DNA of 64,000 nt from an uncultured Paracoccaceae bacterium (GCA_947503925.1 CANNFQ010000009.1:117491-181490), one strand, 5' to 3'. Positions 19,126-28,638 are shown, counted from the first letter of the stretch. The notes: generated from the sequence alone by a model not told the origin. Numbers and translations are program-made.

Positions 19126-20061
19126 CTATTGAGACCAGAACGCTTCGGCCAGTGTCTTGATCGCCTGAATGTTGCGCGGGCCGGGTGTGGCCTCGACATA
19201 TTCAAGCGTAACAAAACGGTCATTTTTTACTGCGTCAATGTTGGCAAAGGCCGGGTTGGACATCAGGAAATCGCGCTTCTGTTCTGCTGTGACTTCGCCG
19301 TAATTGACGATCATCACGACTTGCGGATTGCGTTCCACAACCTCCTCCCACGTGACGGTGGCCCAGCTTTTGTCGAAGTCATCCATGATGTTAACGCCAC
19401 CTGCTGCCTCGATCAGCGCAGTTGGCATCGCATAGCGCCCAGCGGTGAATGGCGTGTCCTCACCGCTGTCATAGACAAAGACGCGGGGCGGCTCACTCGT
19501 TTCAAGGGTGTCGGCGAAGGCGGCCAGATCGGCGCGATAGCTGTCGACCAGAGTATTGGCCTGATCCTCAACATCAAAGATACGACCGAGATTGATCAGG
19601 TCGGCATACATATCTTCAATACTGGCCTTATCCTTATCCATGATATGGGTGCAGGACTCGGTCAGTTCGTAGACTTTGACGCCAAAGGGTTCCAACGTTT
19701 CTGGCGTGACCGCACCGCCGACTTTCATCCCGTAATTCCACCCGGCAAAGAAAAAATCCGCATCGGCGCCCACAAGAACTTCCTTTGATGGATATTTCGC
19801 AGACAGTTCAGGCAGTTCCTCAACTCCTTCACGCATTTCTTCATTGAGCGTTTTCCAGCCAGAAATACCGGTATAGCCGACCATCCGGTCAGCAAGACCA
19901 AGCACCAACATCATTTCCGTCAGATTGACATCGTTTGAGATAGCCCGCTCTGGCGGCGCATCAAATGTGACGGTGCGATTGCAGCTTTGTACTGATGTCT
20001 CGGCTGCGGCGACAACGGCCGTCATCACTAGCGTAAAGGTGGCCGCGATGGTTCTTATCAT
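19126..20061 (-). CDS. btuF: Periplasmic cobalamin-type binding protein (BtuF-like)
   Basis: A 311-residue binding protein with a Sec signal (MIRTIAATFTLVMTAVVAAAE) and the family opening VTFDAPPERAISNDVNLTEMMLVLGLADRMVGYTG. It would capture corrinoid in the periplasm and pass it to the BtuC-like permease. The ATG overlaps the ATPase gene stop by four bases. The riboswitch upstream of the operon is the reason for preferring cobalamin over iron-siderophore as ligand. Confidence 0.83.
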   Translation of the reverse strand: MIRTIAATFTLVMTAVVAAAETSVQSCNRTVTFDAPPERAISNDVNLTEMMLVLGLADRMVGYTGISGWKTLNEEMREGVEELPELSAKYPSKEVLVGADADFFFAGWNYGMKVGGAVTPETLEPFGVKVYELTESCTHIMDKDKASIEDMYADLINLGRIFDVEDQANTLVDSYRADLAAFADTLETSEPPRVFVYDSGEDTPFTAGRYAMPTALIEAAGGVNIMDDFDKSWATVTWEEVVERNPQVVMIVNYGEVTAEQKRDFLMSNPAFANIDAVKNDRFVTLEYVEATPGPRNIQAIKTLAEAFWSQ

Positions 20062-20858
20062 GAAGAAGGTCCTTTATGCGGGAGATGGAATGTCAGGTGG
20101 TCCCCGTTGCTTTGGGAAAGCTGTTCGCGGCGTGCGACGACTTGGAATGCCTGGGCTACTGCCGTCTCTGACAACACTTCGGATGGTGGGCCGAACCCGA
20201 TGGGATGGCCGGATTGAAGAAGCAGGATAGCGTCACAGACGCCTGCCGCGAGATTTAAGTCATGCAAAGAAGTAACGATCGTCAACGGCAGGCTGCGGAT
20301 CAGGTCCAGTACTTCAAGCTGGTGGCGTATATCAAGGTGATTTGTCGGCTCATCAAGGATCAGAAGGCGCGGCTCTTGCGTTAATGCGCGGGCCACCATA
20401 ACGCGCTGCCGTTCGCCACCGGACAGTGTGCCCAGATGGCGGCCAGCCAATCCGTGGAGATCCAGCAGATCCAATGCCTCATTGATGATGTGCGTGTCAC
20501 GCGCACCAGCATTTCCCGCAAAACCGCGGCGATGTGGCGTGCGCCCCAAGGCCACAATTTCGCCGACAGTCAAGGCGAAGTCACTGGGTTGTTCTTGCAA
20601 GACCGCCGCGACCCGTTGCGCAGTGGTGCGGGCTGACAGGCCCCAGATATCCTCACCATCAATATGCACGGACCCTGTGGTTGGCCGATAATATCGATAA
20701 AGCAGGCGCAGCAAAGTCGTCTTCCCCGCGCCGTTTGGGCCGACGATGCCAAGAACACGCCCCGCTGCGAGCTCAAAACCCGTCGGCTGCAACAATGTCG
20801 CCGTTCCGTGGCCGGGTGACCAGGACAGGTCCTGCACAGAAAGCCGAGCGGCGGTCAC
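20058..20858 (-). CDS. btuD: Cobalamin-type ABC transporter ATP-binding protein (BtuD-like)
   Basis: A 266-residue ATPase of the FecE/BtuD type with Walker A GPNGAGKT, signature LSGGERQRVMVARAL and Walker B LILDEPTNHLDI. I start it at a GTG (20858) that overlaps the DUF1636 stop by four bases (GTGA). The 33 residues upstream in frame are low-complexity and out of keeping with the family. It is in the middle of the riboswitch-led operon. Confidence 0.87.
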   Translation of the reverse strand: MTAARLSVQDLSWSPGHGTATLLQPTGFELAAGRVLGIVGPNGAGKTTLLRLLYRYYRPTTGSVHIDGEDIWGLSARTTAQRVAAVLQEQPSDFALTVGEIVALGRTPHRRGFAGNAGARDTHIINEALDLLDLHGLAGRHLGTLSGGERQRVMVARALTQEPRLLILDEPTNHLDIRHQLEVLDLIRSLPLTIVTSLHDLNLAAGVCDAILLLQSGHPIGFGPPSEVLSETAVAQAFQVVARREQLSQSNGDHLTFHLPHKGPSS

Positions 20859-21250
20859 GATGCGCGCGCCTCGCTCTTTTCGATGGCTACAATCGCCGCG
20901 GGAACACGCGCCAGTGTCGTTCGGCGCAGCTTGCCCGGGCGATCCACGGACGAACACCAGCCGTCCGACAAATCAGCATACTGCCTAGCAAAGGCAACGA
21001 GGTTTTCGATATCGGTGTCGAGATCAATGTCACCAAACAGACACGTTGCTTTCCTGGTCCCGTGATAGGCAACAGTGCAGGGCCGATCACATCCAGCCAT
21101 GCAGGCAACGCCGGAAACCTCAAAACTGTCCGTTACCGCGTCCCCAGCGTCAGCAATCGCACACCGTAACCGTGCGATCAATTCATAGCCGGGGCGGCAT
21201 TGCGTCCCCTTGTGCCGACACGTTGTGCAGATCGTGATGCGATGTTCCAT
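20855..21250 (-). CDS. DUF1636 cysteine-rich protein of cobalamin operons
   Basis: A 131-residue small protein with two cysteine clusters, CTTCRHKGTQC near the N-terminus and ACMAGCDRPC in the middle. These resemble a ferredoxin-like or metal-binding fold. DUF1636 genes are known from cobalamin gene clusters but have no proven reaction. The ATG at 21250 is preceded by GGAGG seven bases upstream. It is the first gene after the riboswitch and is coupled by GTGA overlap to the btuD-like gene, which suggests a role in handling imported corrinoid or metal. Confidence 0.85.
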   Translation of the reverse strand: MEHRITICTTCRHKGTQCRPGYELIARLRCAIADAGDAVTDSFEVSGVACMAGCDRPCTVAYHGTRKATCLFGDIDLDTDIENLVAFARQYADLSDGWCSSVDRPGKLRRTTLARVPAAIVAIEKSEARAS

Positions 21251-21385
21251 GAGGCCCTCCGCCTTCCAGACCGGGGAGGGAAACAGAACCATATTGTTGC
21301 CGGCATTGCCGCTGTGCCATCATATGCTCCTGACCAGGCGCCCCGCCTGCATCGAGTTGAAATGCGATGCTTGAAAAGCACCGGT

Positions 21386-21560
21386 AATGGCAGGTCTCCT
21401 GACTTGCGGGTCACGGCTTCCCCGAACCTTCCCGGACGTTTTGTCCAGTGGTTCACTTCGGGGTTGCTTACCGCTCACAGTTGCGGGGGCAGTCACGGAT
21501 TTAGCGCCTACAGGCTCCTCCTCACCGTGTTCCCTTTTCATCTCGTCAGCCTTGGGCGTC
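21386..21560 (-). ncRNA. Cobalamin riboswitch
   Basis: On the minus strand the leader contains the conserved pieces in order: ACGGTGAGGAGGAGCCTG, AATCCGTGACTGCCCCCGCA, ACTGTGAGCGG, a variable stem, and the closing B12 box GTCAGGAGACCTGCC. This is the standard AdoCbl riboswitch core. It lies about 140 bases before the DUF1636 start, so it would turn the DUF1636-btuDFC operon down when cobalamin is plentiful. Ends are approximate. Confidence 0.93.
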
Positions 21561-21591
21561 TGAGAACCATCACGCTTACCTAAGTCTTTCT

Positions 21592-22000
21592 ACGAATAAT
21601 CGTCAATCCGCGAATTGGGCAGCACATGGGTTTTGCAGACAAGTTCTGCTGTTTGAAATGCAGGTACTTGCAAGGGGACGAAAGGTCTGAGTACCCGCGG
21701 GGGCCGAGTCAGAGCCCATCAGTGTCACACCGTTGAGATAAAGTGGTTTTTGACCTCCACCGTCTCGCAGGGACGTCGTAAGAGGGAGCGGCACGCCTGC
21801 GGCGTGACGGATTTGGCCGGTTTCCCTCTCGGCAGATTTGCCGTGTAAATCGCCGGCCGGGCAAGTGGTCACACGACACATGACATCTGTCGGCATGTCG
21901 CATCCGTTGACTTCGAAGATGGACATCTCAAACTGAAACATTCACATGTTATGTAATCAGGGTAACCCTACCGGAAAAAACAGCGGCTACGGAATTATTG
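21592..22000. other. Intergenic stretch with an unassigned 112-codon open frame
   Basis: About 400 bases between the riboswitch and the first glycosyltransferase. A minus-strand frame of 112 codons (21603-21941) is open, but its product has several cysteines, resembles no family I can name and lacks a clear ribosome site. A GC-rich hairpin (CACGCC-tgc-GGCGTG) occurs near 21794. The stretch may be a decayed gene or a repeat-type intergenic element. Confidence 0.35.
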
Positions 22001-23884
22001 ATGAGACTTGTCGTATCGACGATGAAAGACGAAGGGCCGTTTATCCTTGAATGGATCGCCTATTATCTTTCAATCGGGTTCACGAACTTCATCGTGAACT
22101 CAAATGACTGTTCCGATGGCACCGATGCTATTTTGACCCGATGTGAAGAACTGGGCTTTCTGGTTCATATTGACAATCCTGGCCCCTGGGACATGGGGCC
22201 GCAAGCCACAGCCTATGCCAACGCGATGCAACACCCTTGGTGTAAAGAAGCCGAATGGATATTGGTTTGTGATGCTGATGAATTCTTAGACATCCGTTGC
22301 GGAGACGGAACGCTAGACGATTTGTTTGACGCATTGCCTCATGCCGATGGGTTTGCTGCAATGTGGCAGCTGTTTGGTCACAACGGTATCGTCGACTTCG
22401 AAGATCGTTTTGTGGTTGAACAGTTTACGAAGGCCAATCAATTGGGCGCTGTAAAACCACAAAATCTGCGCGCCTTGAAATCTCTGATCCGTAACAATGG
22501 GTCTTATCGGGCGATCAACACCCATCGCCCTCGCGGACCAATAGGCAAAAATGCGCAGACGTTCGCCTGGGTCGATGGTGATGGCGATCCTTTGCCTCCG
22601 GCGATGCGACGGTATGGGTGGGCCTCTTCTGCCACGGGCGCCGCGTTTGGCCGCAACCTGTTCCGCATGAACCATTACGCCGTTAGATCAATTGAAAGCT
22701 ATCTGATGAAGCGTCTGCGTGGCGATGTGAAGACGACAGCCTTTCACCCTAAGTTAGAAGACACGGGTGAAACGTACTGGCATTTACATTGCTTCAATGA
22801 CGTTGAAGAGACCTCAATCCTATCCAAAGTTGCGCGCCTCAAGGAAACCTATGATCTGTTACGCTCTGACCCGGTGTTGGATGACCTACATGCAAAGGCC
22901 GTCAGCTTTCATAAATCAAGGATAGACTCGATCCGCGAAACCGAAGCTGCCACCAAGTTTATCAAAAAATATAGAAATTTTCAGGGCGGCCAAAAGTTAA
23001 TGGCGCTGCAGTTGGGGGTTATCGAAGAGTCCAACATATCATTCGACGCCGCAACATATAAAGATTCCAGCATAACATTCGCCCAAGTCGCAAAATTGAA
23101 CCGAATGGATCAAATGGCGACACGCGCAAACAGCAAACCGAACAACTATCCATGGTTTGTCCGGCTCGATTCTTTGGAAACGCCCCTGGAACATGCGGAG
23201 GCGGTTGAGCAGCGGAGGAAAATCAGCAAGTTGCACCAATCGCAGATCCCCTACGACCCCAAGGATCCCTCTTACTTGCGGAAGGCCTCGCCCGAGATTG
23301 AGAGGACAGCGGCGCAGCGCAAGAGTTTTCTGGATTCGGTTAGCGGCAAGAAATCTTGGGTCCTGATTGGGCAAGTTGAAACTGAAATCGTTCATGAAAT
23401 CCTGGCGCTGAAATCGATTGATCGACTTACCATCATTGCGCCATGGGGGCTGTCATGGGACAGTTTTGCCTGCCAAGACACTACCCAAGACCCTGATCTA
23501 CAGGCGCTCGATCGGGAATTCTACGCGTTCTTTGAGCATTTTCGGGAAGGAATCATCGCTGGACGGCTATTTGTCTATCGCGCCTTGCCGCCGTTGATGC
23601 TCAAGCTGTTTGAACCAGAGTCCGTCGGGGTCGCTGTTATCAGAGGCGTGCGATCCGAACGGGTCATGAGACAGTTGCTGCGGCGACTTGACCGGGTGCT
23701 CGAACCCGGTGGCAGTATCGCATTCACCACCTATCGGCGCCATGGCGGCGGGTCATATGCTGGCATGAATGCCGCGATCAACAGCTTCTTGGGGCAAAAC
23801 GCGACCCGTTACAGGGTAACAAGCCTGCATCCGCCGTGGCTTGGTATCGACAAGCTACCGCCGCTAAGCAAAAAAGATGCATAG
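22001..23884 (+). CDS. Glycosyltransferase (GT2-like) with C-terminal methyltransferase-like domain
   Basis: A 627-residue protein. Residues 1-300 form a Glyco_tranf_2_4-type domain: MRLVVSTMKDEGPFILEWIAYYLSIGF at the start, and the metal-binding motif VCDADEFLDI near residues 88-97. From about residue 440 a second domain (KKSWVLIGQVETEIVHEIL ... VLEPGGSIAFTTY) looks like a degenerate Rossmann methyltransferase. The ATG at 22001 is preferred to the adjacent TTG. It starts a same-strand group of four glycan genes. Sugar donor and acceptor are unknown. Confidence 0.82.
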   Translation: MRLVVSTMKDEGPFILEWIAYYLSIGFTNFIVNSNDCSDGTDAILTRCEELGFLVHIDNPGPWDMGPQATAYANAMQHPWCKEAEWILVCDADEFLDIRCGDGTLDDLFDALPHADGFAAMWQLFGHNGIVDFEDRFVVEQFTKANQLGAVKPQNLRALKSLIRNNGSYRAINTHRPRGPIGKNAQTFAWVDGDGDPLPPAMRRYGWASSATGAAFGRNLFRMNHYAVRSIESYLMKRLRGDVKTTAFHPKLEDTGETYWHLHCFNDVEETSILSKVARLKETYDLLRSDPVLDDLHAKAVSFHKSRIDSIRETEAATKFIKKYRNFQGGQKLMALQLGVIEESNISFDAATYKDSSITFAQVAKLNRMDQMATRANSKPNNYPWFVRLDSLETPLEHAEAVEQRRKISKLHQSQIPYDPKDPSYLRKASPEIERTAAQRKSFLDSVSGKKSWVLIGQVETEIVHEILALKSIDRLTIIAPWGLSWDSFACQDTTQDPDLQALDREFYAFFEHFREGIIAGRLFVYRALPPLMLKLFEPESVGVAVIRGVRSERVMRQLLRRLDRVLEPGGSIAFTTYRRHGGGSYAGMNAAINSFLGQNATRYRVTSLHPPWLGIDKLPPLSKKDA

Positions 23885-23982
23885 TTTCTGGCTCTTGAGG
23901 TAGTCACATGATAGCCATTGACCAAGTGACAAGAAGGGTTGCGTGTGCCGACACTGAAACCCGTCCGCAGAGCGAGGTCGAG

Positions 23983-24645
23983 ATGTCAAACGAACCCAAG
24001 GTTATCGGAGTGGCGCCGGGCAGCCAGCAAAAGCCGAAGCCTGAAAAAGGAAACAAGCGCAAGAACTCCAAAGAGGCCATCCGACGAACGTTTCTATCTC
24101 GGCTGCCGAAAGGCGGCATCGCGGTCGAGATCGGTGTTTGGCAGGGAGAGTTTTCACCGACCATTCTAAAGCTGATAGAACCCAGTCAGCTATTTCTGAT
24201 CGATCCGTGGAAGCATATTGGCGAGGAATCGCACAACACAGCTTTTGTTGGTCGGACGGAAGACAAGAAGATGGAAGCCATTTTTCAGAAGGTGGTCAAT
24301 TCGTTCGAAGAGGAGATCGAAGAAGGCAGGGTCGGGATCATTCGTGACTTCTCGGTCCCGGCATTGCAGCTATTCGATGATGAAAGCATCTCATTCGCAT
24401 ATGTGGATGGCGACCATTCCTATGAAGGTGTTTCGGCCGATCTCAAAGCTCTCTTGCCAAAAATGAAGGTTGGCGGCGTGATGGCCTTTGATGACTATCA
24501 TCGTCGCGGCTGGTGGGGTGATGGTGTCATCCGCGCGGTAAATGAATTCTTGGGTCAACATGCGCGCCACTTGCGTATCAGAGCCATTGCAGGCGCCCAG
24601 ATCGCGATCGAGAAGATCGAACCGCATGACGAAAGCAAAAACTGA
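23983..24645 (+). CDS. SAM-dependent methyltransferase (Methyltransf_24 type)
   Basis: A protein of about 220 residues from the ATG at 23983, preceded by GAGG; an earlier in-frame ATG at 23908 would add 25 residues of poor composition. A basic linker (QKPKPEKGNKRKNSKEA) precedes the catalytic part with motif I GIAVEIGVWQGEFS, then LFLIDPWKH, YVDGDHSYEGV and MAFDDYHRRGWWGDGV. Such enzymes often modify sugars of cell-surface glycans. It lies between two glycosyltransferase genes, consistent with that role. Confidence 0.82.
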   Translation: MSNEPKVIGVAPGSQQKPKPEKGNKRKNSKEAIRRTFLSRLPKGGIAVEIGVWQGEFSPTILKLIEPSQLFLIDPWKHIGEESHNTAFVGRTEDKKMEAIFQKVVNSFEEEIEEGRVGIIRDFSVPALQLFDDESISFAYVDGDHSYEGVSADLKALLPKMKVGGVMAFDDYHRRGWWGDGVIRAVNEFLGQHARHLRIRAIAGAQIAIEKIEPHDESKN

Positions 24646-24675
24646 AAAACCAAGTATTGAGATCATAGAACACAG

Positions 24676-25719
24676 ATGACGAAGCCGGAAAAAATTCTCA
24701 TCTCTGCTATGAAAAACGAAGGGCCCTACATTCTTGAATGGGTGGCTCATCATAAGGTTCTTGGTTTTGATAAGATTATTGTTTACACAAACGACTGTTC
24801 TGATGGCACGAACAGAATCCTGAGACGTTTGCAGGCCTTGGGGCATGTTGAATTTCACCTGAACCGGGTTGGGGCAGGCGGTATTCATCGTTCGGCCTTG
24901 CGGCAGGCGCGCCGATTGCAGGTCGTGAAAGAAGCAAAATGGGTTTACATCTGCGACGCTGATGAATTTCTGAACATACATGTTGGAAATCATAGAGTTG
25001 ATGACCTCATAGAGGCGACACCAAACGTAGACGTGATTTCTATCCCTTGGAAAATATTCTCAAACAGCGGTCGGCATATCTTGCGCGACATGCCCGTTAC
25101 GGAGCAATTTTTGGACGGTGAGTTGGATTTCGATCAGGGCGGCGCCGGGCGACGGTTTGTAAAATCCATCTTTCGGCAGGGTGAGCTCTACAACCGTTTT
25201 GGGCTACACAACCCCCACCCCAAATCAGATCTCAGTTCCGACATATTGCGCACTGTTCCCGGGGGGAACACGCAAGAGCCGGCACCGTTTGGAAATCATG
25301 TCGGACCGCCCTTTGGTTTTGACGTGGCACAGCTCAATCACTACGCTGTGCGCTCTACGCAGGCCTACTTGGCAAAGCGCAGCCGTGGTCGCGCGAACCA
25401 TTCGTCACAATCATTGGGAACAGACTATTGGGATCGCTGGAATCGTGGCGGGTCTGCCGACGAAACCATCCTGCGGTATAAAGACGAGGTGGACGCCCTA
25501 ATTGAAGTGTTCAAATCAGATGATGATCTAAAGCGACTGCATCGAAAGGCATTTCGATGGCATAAGAACTTGATTTCCGAACTTATGGATATGCCGGAGT
25601 ATCAGGAACTTTATCAGAGTCTTCTCAATAAACCGGCGGTAAAGCATGTTGCACGGGACCGCGCCATACGCCCGTCCGTTGCTCAGGCAGCATCGGCCCC
25701 ACCACCCGACGAAAAATAG
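24676..25719 (+). CDS. Glycosyltransferase (GT2-like, Glyco_tranf_2_4)
   Basis: A 347-residue protein starting ISAMKNEGPYILEWVAHHKVLGFDKIIVYTNDCSDGT, close in pattern to the first 300 residues of the GT2-like gene at 22001, with the metal-binding motif CDADEFLNI. The C-terminal half has no second domain, unlike that neighbour. It follows the methyltransferase gene by 30 bases and is followed by the ATP-grasp fusion gene. Probable role in cell-surface polysaccharide or glycoprotein assembly, substrate unknown. Confidence 0.85.
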   Translation: MTKPEKILISAMKNEGPYILEWVAHHKVLGFDKIIVYTNDCSDGTNRILRRLQALGHVEFHLNRVGAGGIHRSALRQARRLQVVKEAKWVYICDADEFLNIHVGNHRVDDLIEATPNVDVISIPWKIFSNSGRHILRDMPVTEQFLDGELDFDQGGAGRRFVKSIFRQGELYNRFGLHNPHPKSDLSSDILRTVPGGNTQEPAPFGNHVGPPFGFDVAQLNHYAVRSTQAYLAKRSRGRANHSSQSLGTDYWDRWNRGGSADETILRYKDEVDALIEVFKSDDDLKRLHRKAFRWHKNLISELMDMPEYQELYQSLLNKPAVKHVARDRAIRPSVAQAASAPPPDEK

Positions 25720-25756
25720 CGGGATCTATAAAGAATGACCTCGGAGTAAGAAACGA

Positions 25757-27667
25757 ATGACTGTCGAAGACGAACTTCCGACGATTGGAATGCTCTGGTT
25801 GGAAGGCCCTCTTAGCTTTCTCGAACAGATGTGCCTTTTGTCCTTTGTTGCAAACGGGCATAAGGTCATGCTGTTCCACTATGGTGAAGTGGAAAACGTG
25901 CCGGAAGGAATCGAACTGGTATCCGCAAACGAGATCCACCAACCAGAACAGTTCATTGTAAACAGCACTTTCAATACACCCGTGCCGCAGTCGGACATCT
26001 TTCGATTGCAGCTGATGAAGAAGACCGATTTTCTGTGGTGCGATACCGATGTGCTTTGTATCGCACCCATTCCAAAAGCGGATTATACCTTTGGCTATTT
26101 CAACAAAAAAACGATCTGTAATGCGATTTTGCGACTGCCGCCTGACAGTCCGACTCTGAAGGCTTATACCGAATACAGTCTGGACCCCTATCCCATCAGA
26201 CCCTGGGTCGAAGGCGATGAACGCCATGAACTGGAGCGCCAAAAACGTGCCGGGGAATTACCGCATGCTTCGCAGCAGGCGCATAGTGTCTATGGACCCG
26301 CAGTCCTGACTTGGTTCTTGAGGCATCATGGTGAGCTAGAGCATGCGCACCCGATCGATGTTTTCTATCCCTTGCCATTCCGGCAAACCGGAGAGGCGAA
26401 CGATATTCCCGCGAGAGAGTTCAGGCCGAAGTATTTGACCGATAATACGCTGGCGGTCCATCTTTGGGGGCGCAGAATGCGTTGGTGGGTCGCAAAAGGT
26501 ATCAAGCGGCATTCTTTTCTGGATCGAAGACTGCGCAATCTGGGTATTCGCCCAGCTGACGCGCCCTTGCCCGTCAAAGGCAAGCAAAAACCACAAGAAA
26601 TCAATTTTCCCACTGATCTTCCAAATTTGCGGATCAGTAAAGAAGATATCAGTAAATCCACGAATGGCGTGATTTCGGTTGCGCAAGTTTCGAATTCTGA
26701 ACAATATCTGAAGGTCGCGCAACTTGAATTAGACAAGATCAAAGAAAGCGGGCTCTACGGCGTCCATGGTGAACCACGCCCTGACCACCAGAGAGGCTGG
26801 GACCACTATGAAAGCGATGTTTCCCGATTGCACGCGCTGTCGATGTCGTTGTCACGATTTGCAAATAATCAACGTTATCTGCCAGATCTGTCCAACCCCA
26901 GAACAGTGACTGAAAAACTGTTGATCATGAAGCTCTTTGCCGAGATGCCAGTGGTGTCTGCGGCCGATAAGCTGACAGCTGAAGACTATGTTCCTGAGCC
27001 CGCGAGGCAACTTTTAACGCCGGTCCAGCGATACTGGAGCTCGCCATCCCCCGAATTGCCAACAGAGCTAGAGTTGGAGCCTGGCAGTTACTGGCTCAAA
27101 TGCAACAATGGGCAAGGGCAGAATCACCGTATGACCTGGCCACTGACTACGGAAGACAGGGACCGCGCGAACGAAAAGCTGATCAACTGGAGCAAGAAAC
27201 CTATCCCGCACGGCTACTGGGCGGCAGAATGGTGGTATTCAACGATAGATACGCGCTATTTCTTGGAAGAAGATCTCGCTGCTGATGGCGAGGACATTAT
27301 CGACTGGAAGTTTTGGGTCGTCGCGGGGCGGGTCCAGCTTGTTCAGGTCGACAGGGACCGTTCGCGTGGCCATGTTCAAATGATCCACGACCGGGATTTC
27401 AACTTCATCCCCAAAGAGCTGTATTTCAAAACAAGTGACGACACCGAGCCCAAGCCCGACAGATATGATGACATGGTGCAGATTGCCGAAGCGGTCGGTC
27501 AACGTGTGGAGTTTGCGCGGGTCGACCTTTATGCGATTGGTGACAATGTTTATCTAGGCGAAATCACGCTTTGCCCCTTCGGTGGTAAACGCAAGATGCG
27601 TACAGCCGACTTGGATACCCAGCTGGGAGATGCATGGAGCGGCACGCGATTATTCCCGCATCAGTAA
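25757..27667 (+). CDS. Glycosyltransferase / TupA-like ATP-grasp fusion protein
   Basis: A 636-residue two-domain protein. Residues 1-270 resemble the sugar-binding-region glycosyltransferase family, with the DXD-like motif WCDTDVLC near residue 95. Residues 340-636 are a TupA-like ATP-grasp domain: RTVTEKLLIMKLFAEMP, ADKLTAEDYV, YWLKCNNGQGQNHRMTW and a final RVDLYAIGDNVYLGEITLCPFGG. TupA-like enzymes are linked to amide-bond formation in teichuronopeptide-type cell-surface polymers. The fusion suggests one protein both adds a sugar and joins an amino-acid or amine group. The ATG at 25757 follows GGAGTAAG. Confidence 0.82.
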   Translation: MTVEDELPTIGMLWLEGPLSFLEQMCLLSFVANGHKVMLFHYGEVENVPEGIELVSANEIHQPEQFIVNSTFNTPVPQSDIFRLQLMKKTDFLWCDTDVLCIAPIPKADYTFGYFNKKTICNAILRLPPDSPTLKAYTEYSLDPYPIRPWVEGDERHELERQKRAGELPHASQQAHSVYGPAVLTWFLRHHGELEHAHPIDVFYPLPFRQTGEANDIPAREFRPKYLTDNTLAVHLWGRRMRWWVAKGIKRHSFLDRRLRNLGIRPADAPLPVKGKQKPQEINFPTDLPNLRISKEDISKSTNGVISVAQVSNSEQYLKVAQLELDKIKESGLYGVHGEPRPDHQRGWDHYESDVSRLHALSMSLSRFANNQRYLPDLSNPRTVTEKLLIMKLFAEMPVVSAADKLTAEDYVPEPARQLLTPVQRYWSSPSPELPTELELEPGSYWLKCNNGQGQNHRMTWPLTTEDRDRANEKLINWSKKPIPHGYWAAEWWYSTIDTRYFLEEDLAADGEDIIDWKFWVVAGRVQLVQVDRDRSRGHVQMIHDRDFNFIPKELYFKTSDDTEPKPDRYDDMVQIAEAVGQRVEFARVDLYAIGDNVYLGEITLCPFGGKRKMRTADLDTQLGDAWSGTRLFPHQ

Positions 27668-27745
27668 TTCGTAAGTGCACTGGCAAGCCACCAACCCCCG
27701 GTGCGGTGACTGGTTGATTTGTTTTTGGGGCTTAAAAGTGGTGGT

Positions 27746-28408
27746 CTAGGGAAAAGATGAAATCGCAGTTTCGATCATTTCCCGAGACCAAACACCCATT
27801 GATCTATGTTGTTGCTGTAGACTTGGCTCATGAATGTCGAACTCTTCACGGTCTGATGATTCATGGACATAGTTCAAGGGTGTGGGGAAATTGAATGGCT
27901 CAATCATTGGGTTGAACCGCTTGAAACCGCCATTTTTGTTCAAATCAACGTTTTCCATCACGTGATCCATGGTGAGCAATAGGAACGGGATACGGGCCTT
28001 GATGAAATTCCGGAAAAACTGCAACTTGAAATCATGTTTCAAATGAAAAAGGCACTCACGACACATCATCATGTCGGCACACGGAAACGGATCCGAGGTG
28101 ATGTCCAAGACAGAAAATGACACTTTGTCAGATGTAAACTGTTCTGCAACCGGGGCGATTATGGACTCGGCGATATCGGCCCCGTGATACGAGGTAAGGT
28201 GCGATAAATCTACCGCCTGCATCCACGTCCAATCGCCGCATGGCGCATCAAAAAAAACCCGTACATTGTAATGCTCAAAAATTGCCGGGAGAGCGGCTCT
28301 CAATCGCTGAGTTGCTGCAAGGGTCGATCCGGGGCCTGAGCGCGGCGCGCGCCCCCGTTTGCCAGACCAAGACGTCTTTTCAAAAATGGATTGTAGTTCT
28401 TGCTTCAT
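27746..28408 (-). CDS. SAM-dependent methyltransferase
   Basis: A 220-residue class I methyltransferase. Motif I-like FDAPCGDWTWMQAVD is at about residues 53-67, followed by GADIAESII and the acidic strand VSFSVLDITSDPFPCADMMMCRECLFHLKHD. The start follows GAAGGACC. It is convergent with the glycan genes and on the opposite strand, so it is not co-transcribed with them, though a role in surface glycan modification is likely. Substrate unknown. Confidence 0.78.
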   Translation of the reverse strand: MKQELQSIFEKTSWSGKRGRAPRSGPGSTLAATQRLRAALPAIFEHYNVRVFFDAPCGDWTWMQAVDLSHLTSYHGADIAESIIAPVAEQFTSDKVSFSVLDITSDPFPCADMMMCRECLFHLKHDFKLQFFRNFIKARIPFLLLTMDHVMENVDLNKNGGFKRFNPMIEPFNFPTPLNYVHESSDREEFDIHEPSLQQQHRSMGVWSREMIETAISSFP

Positions 28409-28429
28409 CTTGGTCCTTCTCGAATGTGT

Positions 28430-28600
28430 TGGTTTGATTGCCCTACACAGCCATTTTGTCCATCGGTTTTTGCAGCAAATTCTCTGAGCATCAGGTTGCC
28501 GAGCGCCGAATGTGGTCTTGGGTGTTGTAATCCTTTTGCCACTCTTCCAGCGTCGAACGGGCTTCTGCTAGCGATCCAAAGAGCGTTTTGTGAATTATTA
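28430..28600 (-). pseudogene. IS3-family transposase OrfB, C-terminal remnant
   Basis: In one minus-strand frame SLAEARSTLEEWQKDYNT is readable, and in the next RPHSALGNLMLREFAAKTDGQNG. Together these are the ending of IS3-group OrfB (WxxDYNxxRPHSALGNL), broken by a frameshift. No upstream catalytic part remains. It is a scrap left by a lost insertion sequence. Confidence 0.75.
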
Positions 28601-28638
28601 GGCGCTTTCTTTCCTGTTTTTGAGGCCCAGAGGCCGAT

